Below, piece by piece: positions 30,401 through 42,400 of a DNA stretch of 64,000 bases. The DNA is from Lates calcarifer (lineage: Eukaryota; Chordata; Actinopteri; Centropomidae). The notes beneath the pieces were generated by a model. It saw nothing but the letters and a program-made list of their open reading frames with translations. It was not told where the DNA came from and ran no database searches. Position 1 is the stretch's first letter, and each line of letters begins with the position of its first letter. The stretch is taken from contig NC_066842.1 of assembly GCF_001640805.2 (NCBI RefSeq), positions 22,566,075-22,630,074 on the forward strand. The letters run 5' to 3'. Both the position numbers and the translations under genes were made by a program.

Positions 30401-33400
30401 GGAGGGAGGATTTACCGCCGCTTGGGGGGCTTATGTCGAGGCAAAACCCTCCTCTGCTATATTTAAACTACTCTCCATTATTTTGTGTTAATTTGCCTTC
30501 TTGTTGTTTTGTTATCTTGATCTTGTTCTCATTCTTACTTTGCCATCTGGTTGCTCATCCATGTGTGACACATGATATCTCAGACAAAACTAATTAGATT
30601 TTTGCTATTTTCAAAATGACACTGACAGCCCTAAAGAGATTTGTTTGAGACTGTGTGTTGGATGTGCTGCACTGATGTAGTTTTTTTTTCTGATATCACA
30701 GAATCTAATGCTGAGGGACAGATTGTCAAATAAGTGCTTGTATGTTACTAGTGCACAAATTATTTAGGGACATGATATCAGCTGCATCAAGTATTTTACC
30801 TATTCATTCACACTAAAAACACTGGTGAGAGGAATCACATTAACTTTGCATATTACTGTGTAGTTTTTCACAGTCTGGTCTTTTGTACTTCCATTCCCTC
30901 TTTTAGTATGCAAGCCATCCGTACCAGTTATCATTGATATTCAAAACAAGGACATATTGATTTTTGATTTAGTTGAGATGAGCAATTCAGCAGAACATTT
31001 CTCTGACCTTCCTGTCTGTTCAGCACTATTCTCTCTTGCTTTCTTTTCTCTCTTTCTTCCTCCATCTCTTGCTCTCTGTGTTGTTGTCTTGTATATACTA
31101 AATTGAATTTATCCATTGTGGTTAGGAAGTCCTGAAACAACCCCCCCTTTTTGATGCATATGTGGCCAGCTGTAAACTGTCCCAGATTTTGAGCAACATT
31201 TTTAATCACTTTTTCTGTTTGTCTCTCTGTCTGCCTCTTACTTTTTCACTTTTAACACTCAAAAACAGTTCCTATGTGCCAAAATCAGAGTAACCATTCT
31301 TCTTCTTTCCACCTTATCTTCATGATAAGGTTATTACCATAAACCATTTGGTACCAAAGGCCAACATCATGCATGCATTTCTAGAAAACCTATTTGTTTC
31401 TGGTACCACTCTATAAGGCAAACACTCCACCTAAACACTAGATGGAGTAGTTTTTCTAGAATTTTTGTTTGCCAAATTAATTAACATGATCTTCAATGAA
31501 TATTAAAGTACTGACAGTTTTAAAAGGACCAGGGTTGTCTCTCACCCCTCAGTCTCGCTCTTTTTGTTCCAGCTTTTTGATCATGTAGCAGAAGCTGGAG
31601 GTAACCCTAAGGAATACTGGCAAGGTTGGATTCAAATTCAGCATCATACACCCTCAAAAGGAGGGGAAGGATGTAGCCGAAGAGGAGGCAGGGGGACAGA
31701 GGAGGGCCCTGGAGGAGGAAGAGCAGCAGCCAGATGCAAGGCAGCAAAAAGGCAATGTGCTGATTGAGGAGGGGGAGAAGATCAGACCTGGCCAGCTCGT
31801 GGTCATCCCCACCTTGGTGAGCTTATATTGGGGTAATTTCAGATGTGTAGGGGTCATTCATCATGTATGGGGTTTTTGTCTATTGTTGTGTGCATCTGTG
31901 TGTGTCAGGGTTACATTGATGCTGGTGCGGAGCAATGCCTGCGTGTGTTTTACCTCCCTGGCACCCCTGAAGTGTTCGAAGAGGCGGCTTCAGCTGCAGG
32001 TGGCTTTCTTACCCCCACAGGATATCACTGTGACTGGAGAGGGAGTGTTCCCAAGGGTCAGCCTCAACTTGCCACGAGACCTGTGTATGTATAGACGTGC
32101 ACTCAGACACAGATATGATTGTATCCTTACCCAACAAGCCAAAGGATGAGGATTCACAAAGCAATATGCAAGTTTCTTTAAATCTATTTATTAGCTTGCA
32201 GTGTACTAAATTGTATATTTGTTCTGTTTGCCCCCAATACAACTATGATGTCAGATAGTGTAAAGAAAAATGCATATATGTAATGTAATGGACAAACTCA
32301 TAGCAGTAAGCTAGAGGGTGCTTAACATGTAATAGTTTATTCATCCCCATCAGGGTATTGCCAGAGAACAGGGTCAGCTACAGAACAGAGCTTTCCATTA
32401 GAACAGAATCTAGCCTCTAGTACTGTAGGTAATCCACATTTTGCTGTTGTATTTTCTAAGACTTCTATAGCAGAAAGTATTGATCTAAAATCTAGCAGTG
32501 AGGACTGGTCTTACTAATAATCACCATGCTAATAAATATTGAGACACAAACTCTCAATATGTCTATGTCTGCACTGATATGACACTATGATTCCCTTGCA
32601 GCTGAGGAGTGCTACGGTGATGTGGTGCAGCAGGCCAGAGCAGCACTGGAGGCAAATGGAGTCAAAGAGGAGCTTATGAATGGGCTTACCACTGGTGGAG
32701 GAGCAGCAACAGAGGACAGCTGCACACTCACAGTTAGTGACTAAATTAATAACATTGATGTAATGTCGTAAAAAAAAGAAAAAAATGAAAGCATTTTCTC
32801 ATAAAATATTGAGAACATTATGTTTGTTCTAAACAACACCTTAATACTAAACTGTTGGTTAGGTTAGTTAGTTTTTCATGTTTTATGTTCATAAAAAAAA
32901 AAAAAAAACAGTATATGAGGAAATAATTGTGCTAATGTGTTGTGCATAGACAGGATGCTGCACCTATACCAAATATATTGTTTTCCCACATGGGTAAGGC
33001 AGTACTACTACATCTCTGCTGTTAGTAACAAGCGCATTTTGCAGGGCTTTCCCTTCTTCTTATCTTTATATTGATTTTCTAGTCAGTCCTATTCAGCCAG
33101 ACAAGTACCACTGAATCACAATGGAAATTGCTATGTTCTGTCCACCCCTCAGTATTTATTGATGGTTTTATGTGTTGTCTCAGTGACATCTCTGCTATTT
33201 CTCCTAACCTCTGCAGTGAAAATGCAGACATTTTCTCCACAGATAAGGATAAAGGCTATGCTCCTCTACAGAATCTGAATTACCTGTGTAAAAAGTGACA
33301 AATTGGCAACATCACCACCTTACCCACAAAAAAACATGACCTTGGTGACTTTCTGTCTGATGTTATGGTGAAAAAATAAGGGAAGAGGATAGAAAAGTGA

Positions 33401-36400
33401 TTTGTTTTTGCTTGAGTCTCCATTATAATTTTTACACATCTATAAATGCATTATCAAGTCATAATTACACTGTGACTGGTCATTATTATAATTTAAGACA
33501 TCTGCAATTACAATTAATCTAGTGAGAGCAATGATTTAATAGAGGAGGGATCCATCCCCTGGAATGGGTTGGTAGACTGAAGCTATGCATGCTATTAAGC
33601 TGCATGGTTCATTATTTGACACTTTAATTCCTTACAGTTATGTATCTTAATTACCATTTTGGATACCTTAAGCAACAATACTTGCCAAAATGCATCAGTC
33701 AATATAATATATAGCACTGGAGCTATAAAGTAAAAAAATGAAGGTGTCTGGAGGTATAATTAATTCTAGTGAAAATTCCTCTTAAGATTTCAACAAAAAG
33801 CTTATGCAGTTTTAAAGGGACAGATCTGGGATATCTTCAGCTACTATTCTGACTGGTGGGGATATACTATGTATTGTAATTGTAGGCATATTTAGATTTA
33901 GTCATTCTGATCGGTTCACCTCTTGTTAAAGATATCAATACTGTGCATGTAATTTCCATCTTCGCTGCACCAGTGCTTGTAAGAAATATTGACGTGGGCA
34001 ATGGATCACTCTGAATCTGTAAACTTCAAAGCTCTCAACCACAAATCTCTTGATTATGAGATCCTCTGAGGTCATGGAGCCAGCTTTGCTTTACAACACC
34101 AGCATCCTTTGCTTCTTTGCATCACATAAAGTTATATCTGAAAATATTTGTAGATACAATAACAAAACTGAATTAGTTATCATTCACTATGACTAGTAAA
34201 AAATACATTTGGGGGTACCTTAAATTATTGGTCTCAGAGTACCTGTCAGAATGTACTGATTGCTTATGTAACTTCTCAGTATTTTTTTCAGTAACTTTGT
34301 CTTTTGTCTCCCTCTCCCTTTCCCTTTTTGGCATGCTGCCTCCAGTATGAAGAGCTGCTTCACATGGAGATTGAAAGAGTATTGGTTAAACAGAATGCTC
34401 TTGCTGTGACTGGTAGCTTGCTGGAACTCAGAGACTCAGAGAGTTCCTCCAGAAAGTGGTACAAACTTAGCAAGTATGTAAAAACACATGCAGACACACA
34501 CACACACACCACACTGTGGTTTAACAGATGGTCCACTCAGTGGACTGAAGTGAGAACTGTGTGAAAACTGTGTTATGGAATTCAAAGGGTATTTGGTTAA
34601 TGAATAATATCTGGCTGGATATGTTTTTGTTCTGTAGAACTTGCAAATTGGTGGATGTCATGGAGTGCATTTGCTGTTCACTCAAAGCACATTTTGAGCC
34701 ATTGTTTCATGGATATATACTACAAACTGGGATACATAAAATAGTCAAGTTGATGCTAAAGGCAAAAAACTATGAAACTGAAAAAAAAACCTCACACATG
34801 CAAAACCAAAACTTGAATAACTATTTCAATTAGTTTTAAACAATTAATTTCAATCACTTGAATTGAATGATAGTATTATAAATAAATAAATATTGGCAAG
34901 CTTTACTTCATTAAACAAACGTATGTGTGATGTGGATGTTGGTTGTTGATTGATGTTTTATTTATCTCTCCACTCCTCCCCCTTTCCACTCCTCCAGATT
35001 CGTGCTCCCAGAGTACATTCTGGATTTTGGTTATGTCATTCCTGGCAAAATCCTCAGTCATATTGTCAGTGTCACCAATACTGGATCAGTACCTGTGTCC
35101 TTCCATGCCAATCACAAATCTCTTGTTGGCACAGGTAATACAATATATTAATTGTCTTGTCTTGTAGCATTTTCAGTTATTTATCTCTCTTTCTTATTAA
35201 ATGTGATATCTCAGTGTTACTGTGAGACAATTAAGCACAAAAAACGTTGATTGTACTGTTTCTTCAAAGGTTTCAGTGCCGAATTTGAAAGAGTGAAGAA
35301 CATGCCCTGTGGCGAGAAACAGACTTTCACAGTTAAATTTGATCCTCAAGGAGCCAAACTGCAGATGGGGGATATACGTGTTGTCATGCCAATACAGGTA
35401 AGCATGGGCCTACATAAACATGTACATGTGCACAAACATTGTTACTGTTAATGTAATTGGGTCCTTGTGTCCCTTGGTAATCATCTTGTGACCTTGTTCT
35501 TAAGATGATTATTTTTGGTTTTGCAGGTTGCAGGTGGCCCCGTGGTGCAGGTGCGGCTGTGTGCAGTGGTGACTATGCCAGCCATTACTGCTTCCACAGA
35601 TACACTGCTGTTTGACACTGTACAGTGTGGCATGTGTCAGGTAATAGAGTATGATGAGATGGCATACTACTACAATACTATTACATAGTGTTCTATAATC
35701 TCAATTCAAAACAAATTTACTGCCCATTTTATTTTACTTTATGTTTTCAACATGCAGTAGAGGAAGAACAGAAAAGTAGGGGAAAGCACAAATGCTGTAT
35801 ACAGCTTAACACTACTGAGTGAGGATCATTAATGAGAGACCGGTACACCGTCTTGCTGTGGTGACATGTTGCAATTGTTTACTGTAAAATAAGATTAAGT
35901 AGATCATTCCCAAGGACTTTTCTTGCAAAGTTTTTCACTGGAAGAGCTTAAACTTTGTGTAGTTATACATCAACCCCAGCTTAATACTGTAATTAATGAT
36001 TTCATGTTGAAGTACAGCAGCACAAAGACCATGTATACTGAGACAACTTAAACTAAAATTATTCTGCTTAACAAAGACGAGAGGGCTGTTGTTAAAAAAC
36101 CTTTTAAATCCTATGTTTTATAACCTTCCCCATCAGATGAAAGCAGTGCAGCTATTCAATCATGAGTCTGTGCCCTGCCACTGGAGAATAGCTGATGAAG
36201 TTAAGCCTTTCAAAAAGGTAAAATGAATGTCATTTTATGGATATTTTGGTGAACATTTCCAAACATTTTTGCACATTTTAATGTCCACATAACATAATCT
36301 ACATCTACATGACATACAGAGACAAATGAAGACATAAATGCATCAAGGTGTCACCTACATCTGTCCTTGCTCTCACTCAGGTAGATAAGTTCCTGCCTCT

Positions 36401-39400
36401 TTACCAGCGTAAAAAAGTCTTACAGGAGCAGCGACATCCTCCAGTGGTGTTTGAGATGATTCCCTCTTCTGGCACGCTGACTCCTGGAGAACGAGTCAAT
36501 GTCCAGATAAAGTTCAGCCCTGCTGAAGAGGTAAGGATCAACTGATTTTAGAGTTTGTTTCATTATGTGACTGCGTTTATGAAATGGTGGAAGACTTTAG
36601 TTTTACAATATAAATTCAGCAACTTACTGTATACACTATGTCTTTACAGCATGCTTACAACAGGCAGCTAGTGGTCCATGTTGCTGAGAGCACCCAGCAG
36701 GTGTTCATTACAGCCCATGGTCAGGGTAGGGAGCCACAACTTGAGTTCCTGCCATCGGTGCTGGAGCTGGGGCCTTGCCTGCCTATCAGCACTGAGGTTG
36801 AAGCTGAGGTCACCGTCAAAAACCCCTGCTCTTTCCCCATTGAGTTCTACTCCTTGGAGTTTGACACGCAGTATCTCGAGGAAGAAAAGGTAGTTCTGCA
36901 TGAAAGAAAGAAACAAGGCCACAAACCAGATTGGAATCTGTAATCCTACACTTATGTTTGTCAGGGTTTTACAATGACTTTTGTGGTGTCATTAAAAGGG
37001 ATTACAGGGTCACTTTCATGTGAAGCAAGAAATCATCCCTTGTCTAAACCGGCCAATACCAATTAATATGTTTAAACCACATATTAGAACTCAGTCAATC
37101 ATTTTGCATCTCTAACTGAGCAGTAGAACATTGCAATATGTGTTGATATGCTCTATCCTTCCCTGTGCCCTTTATCCATCTTTTGAAACGACCATAGAGG
37201 GTCACAGTCAGTCTTAGCTCTTATATTAACCGCAATACTTTAACTAATCAGAAACTAACAAAAGATTAGCTGCCCTTAAAAAGTAACATCACTTCCTGTG
37301 CAGTCTTTTCTTATCTCGTCATGTGGTCCCCCGACTAATTATCACATTATAACATTTTGTTTTCAGTGTTTCCATTTTCTTCTCTCTGTTTCTCTTTTTG
37401 TCCTTTCATCTCTTATGTCATCCAATGCAGATCTTGCGTCTGATGCAAGGTTATGATGAGAACAACACATTACTGCTGCCCCCCAGGGTCCCTGGAGAAA
37501 GTCTTCCCACAGAACTGCTCAACTACTACAAGGAGTATTGCTCTCAGCTGAAAGATGATGGTAGCTTCAGGCATTCATAGACACTCATGCTCATCTACAA
37601 GCATTGAAATCACATACCTGCATATTATATCAGCGCCTACCTGTTTTAATGTAATCTACCTGTGTGCACCAGAGCTGAAGGAAGACTTGGATAAAGAAGA
37701 AGCTGAGAAGGATGACGCACAGGAAGAAAAAAAGCGGTCAAATCAAAATGATACCCAACAACCAGACAGCAAAGAGGAAGAAATACCCACTAACACTGTG
37801 AAACCAGCTGGATTATGTGAGTATAACCCTTTCATAAGCAGACTCAACATGCTAATAAAAGTAGTCTGACATGAGGAAAGTAAAATTCAGGTACTTTGTA
37901 GATTATGTAAGATTCAATTTAGCTTCAATTCAGCTTCACTTTTAAATTTATTGTCCCTAAAGATTTTTTTAACTCATGGCTTTCTTTCTAATGCTTGTAA
38001 TTTGTGCATTCAGTCATTTCAGAGATGATCAGAGAGGTAAGCAGTGGGAGACTGGGACAACTAGAAATGACCCCCGTTTCCAGAGCAATTGCCCGCCACA
38101 TGTGTGTTGATCTGTCACCTGAGGCTCTGGCTGCACGTAACCGCAGAGGAATTGCTATTATTGTGTATGGAGCCCCACTGACAGGTGAAAACTGTAAATT
38201 GGGAAAAGTGAAATTAAGACTTTAAAAAAAACTTGAATCGTTGTAGTCAGTTAGATGGATATGATGAGTACCTATGGGTAAAATGGTCCATATTTCCTGT
38301 TGCTCTTTCTAGATAAGAGCAGCACAGTAGCTGCTCTGACTTGTCACTATGGAGGAGCAAGACTGAGTGTTGATGCTGTGGTTACGGATGCGCTGATACA
38401 TTGTACTTCACCTGCTAGCTTGACAGCAAGACAACTTTATGACTTGGCTGTAGCCGAGTATGCTGAGAAGGAGGCTGAGGAGGCTGGTAAGCATCATATA
38501 TACATATGCAAAGGGGAGTTGCTGTGGCCTAGAAGTTAAACATGTGGCTTGTGATTGACAGATGAGTAAAACTTTCCTGTACTGTCAGTGTGCCATTTAA
38601 TGAATTATTTAATCCCTAAGCAGTTCATGGGAACAGCTCAGAACAGTGCTTGTAATTACGCATTATAACACCACCTCAGAAGAGAATGAGAAGTGTTCAG
38701 TTTGGATGGGTAAATGAAGGTGAAAATAAATATATACTACCTGCTTCCAGCTCAGGCCAATGAAAGCATCACAGAACTGGGACATGCAGCACATCTTGAA
38801 GCCTCAGATCCAGCTACCAATTCAGCTCCAGCTTCCCTTGATACTGTGGAATGTCCTCCAAAACCCAGTGAGGACCACAGCACTGGAAATGGATCCAAGC
38901 AGACTGACAGAACACATATTGCCCTTTGTCTGGTACATTTTCTTAAGTCTTCTGGTCATCTGTAGTAAAATATCACACAGAGCTGTTTAATCACTGTTGT
39001 TTTTAGATACATATTAGTTCAAGCTACTGGATGCATCTGTATCATTGCAAGCAAAATACTCCAAATCAGAAAATATATGAATATACAAAACATAAAATAA
39101 TAATACTGTAAATATATGCAGTTTAATAATTAAATATAATGAACCAGTTCCTTTGGTGTGATTTTGCTTCAGGAGAGAGGTGTGATCACACTCAGCAGTC
39201 TCCTACCTGATCAACTACTGGCTGACATCCTGGCAGAGAGATTTCAGGTAACACATGCTATCACTCAGAAAGATGGCAGCAATGGTCTGTACAGCATATT
39301 GTAGTAGAAGATTGTGTGACACATGACAAAAAGTTTCAAAGTACAGAGTTGATTTGGGGACAGTATCACAAGACCTTACATATTGTTGAGTGCAGATTAG

Positions 39401-42400
39401 AATTGAAATTCAGGATGCGTACATCAAAAAGACACAGTCAGCAGGATGGAAGGTTACAGGCTTACAGCTATTTGTACTATCTGCAAACTGGCAGATGTAT
39501 GATATGTATTATGTGTAACCTTTAAAAGAGGCTGAGTTTTACATGAGTTTCACTTGTCATGTTTACCTTTTTTGTCTTCTCATTGTCATTGCTTTTGGTG
39601 TTGTTGTCATTGTGATAACAGTTAAGTGATTGTCACCGTGGCATAGTGATCGACGGCCTGGAGTCTGTGTTCACCCAGTCAGCGGCAAGCACACTGCAAG
39701 TTGTCCTTAAGGCCCTTAATAACCGCAAACACATCTATGTAGTCAATTTGTCTGACTCCTATGCTGCTCTGAAGGCACAGGAGAGAGCACAGACAGAAGC
39801 TGAAGGTAAAAAATGCTCCAGCACACACATACATTGATTTATATTTGAAGTTACCATATTATTATTTCTTTGCAATAAGGTTGATGATACCATATGTGGA
39901 ACTGTCTTTGTGTTGCCTTCAGAGGCTCTGCAGAGGGAGAAAGTAAACAGGGAGGAGCAGTGGTTACAGGAGCTGGATGAGGAGGAGTATGATGCTCTGT
40001 CAGAGGAGCAGAAAGAGCGTATTATCCAGCAACACAGAGAGAAACTCCAACAGCAGAAACTCAGGTACTGACTGGAAGTTGGGCAGTCACATTGGGCATC
40101 ATCATTCCTATCCTGAAATTCCCTTACCTTTTTTTTTTTTTTTTTGGTTTACTCATGTGGGTATTATAAGTTGGATTCACCAAACTCTCATTAACTGTGT
40201 AAACGTTTGTTTCAGCCTGATGAATGCCACCTGTTTGTGACGAGGTGTGCATTTGTGAGGCTTGATCATTTGCATAATCTAAAATTGCCATATAAAGCTA
40301 TCTGTTCCATTCCATTTGTGGGCAGGTGTCATTCACACCACAGAGCCTCAAGTCCTGCCATCAAAAATCAGCAAACAAAAAGATAACACTTTGCTTGTGT
40401 ACTGTATGTATGTGTGCCTGTGTGTGTATAAGGGAGCTTGAGCGAATAGTGAAGGAGCAGGAGGAAAAGAGGCAACAGGAGGAGATGAAGAGGGTGAGAG
40501 ATGAAGAGTTGAAGAAGTTTAAGACTAAAAATGGTGGAAAGAAGGATAATAAAGACGTGTCAAAGAAGAAGAACTTGCTAGAGGGAAAGCAGGTCTGTAT
40601 ATGTATCCCAGTCCAACAGTCCTCTATTGTAAACCAAAATACATGCATGCTCCCATAAGCACATATACACAGCAAATAGACACTTACTTAGTCTCCCACT
40701 CAGTGACTATGTAATTAATTTGTTTCATTTCTTCTCCAGTCAACAGATGCTTTGAATAAACAGAGGATATCTTCTGGTAACAACTCTAAAGAATCACTGG
40801 TGGATGCAAGAGAGCAACACAATTTAAATGAAGGTGCAACCACTGTAAAGTTTTAAATTATTTTTACCAAGAATACTTTGAACAATATACAGTAAACAGC
40901 AGTGTATAGATTGTAATCTGACTGGTTAGTTGCAGATATATGGTGCTCTTTGCTTCTACAGGCCATCATAACAAAGAGGCTGTTAATTTACAAAAGCAGT
41001 CAGAAGAAACCGTAGCAGTACATGCAGAGTCTCCTCAACCCACGGACAAGCTGGAGAGAGAAAAGGTAGGTTTACTGCTGAGTAAACGCAGTGACACACT
41101 ACACATTCTTAAATGTTTTACTTGAATCTCACTATGGACCCATATTGTATTATACTTGTTGCAAAAGTCTGGCAGTGTACCATGCAGTGCTTAGTAAACC
41201 ACCTTGCCGGCTGTTGTAGTATGAGGGTGGAAAATGTTGTGCTTTGGGGTTGTGTGACAGCCAGTGGCACAGGAAACATTACACAGAGAGAGAGAAGAAT
41301 AGCTTCCACTAAACAAAAGCAATTCTGTAGGCAAAGGTCCTGTCAAATATCAGTCAAGAAATGAGGATGGCTTCTACAGCAGGACAATGATCCAAAGCAT
41401 ACCTCAAAATCTACCACGAATTACCTCAAGAAACACAAGCTGAAGCTTTTGGCCTCACAGTCCCCCTGACCTGAACATCATTGAAAATCTCTGGATCTTT
41501 AACATGGTGTGTCTTCCAGGCAGCATAAAATATCTCAGAACTCGAAGTGAGTTGCACAGAAGAGAGGGTGAAAATCCATCAATCAAGAATAGAAATACTG
41601 TCAGCTGGCCACAAACAATATTTGCAAAATGTGATATCTGCCAGACTACTGACTTAGTAAGAGTAGGGTGCCCAGACTTTTGCACATGCCACATTTTTTC
41701 TGTTCATTAAATTTGGGAAATAAAAAGTTTTAAAAAACTACATTAACAGAGAGAGAGAGACTCATTCTTTAATGTCTGTCTGCTGCAGGGATTGTTTTTA
41801 TTTCTTTTGAAAATATGAAATTTAATCCCTGCAACTACACTTAGACTGTAATATGTAATATTCTTTCTCTTTTTCCAAACCGCTTCTGCTCCCCTATTCA
41901 GTCTTCTGTGGATGAGCTGCAATCTCAGTTTAGTGCATATGAGCAGAGCCAGATGCAGGTGGAGCACATTCTGCAGCACTGGGACCGGGCCCAGGGCTTG
42001 TTACTGGTCCCGCTCCCCAGTGAAGAACCACCAACAGTGTCAGAGGATGCCCAAACAGATAAACAGGTCAGTTTGCTGGCTCCAAAAATACCAAGAAAGT
42101 TGGTTGTCACTGATCATGTGGTTAGTGTCAATTCCTTATTAACTACCATAACTTCCAAACCCACCAAAGTGGTTGCTAGAGGGACATATTTGCATACTCA
42201 GAGTGACATTTATACTTACACCATTCTTGCTAATTATACTCAGCAAGACAAACATGGAAAAATGTATTACTTGTGCATAAATGATTAACAGACTAACTGT
42301 GTACACAGAGCCCTGTTGGCAAAAGGAGTAAGAAAGCCAATAGCAAGACCATTTCTCCAATGCCCAGTCCAGATGGCAGCACTAGCTGACCCAGAAAAGG

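Noticed and set aside
38505..38560. tRNA-derived SINE head resembling 'tggcctagaagttaaac'
   Set aside because: Only a weak A-box-like match; no B-box or tail follows.
42309..42390. A frameshift in exon 46
   Set aside because: The downstream acceptor at 42372 gives an open, in-phase exon, so an indel is not required.
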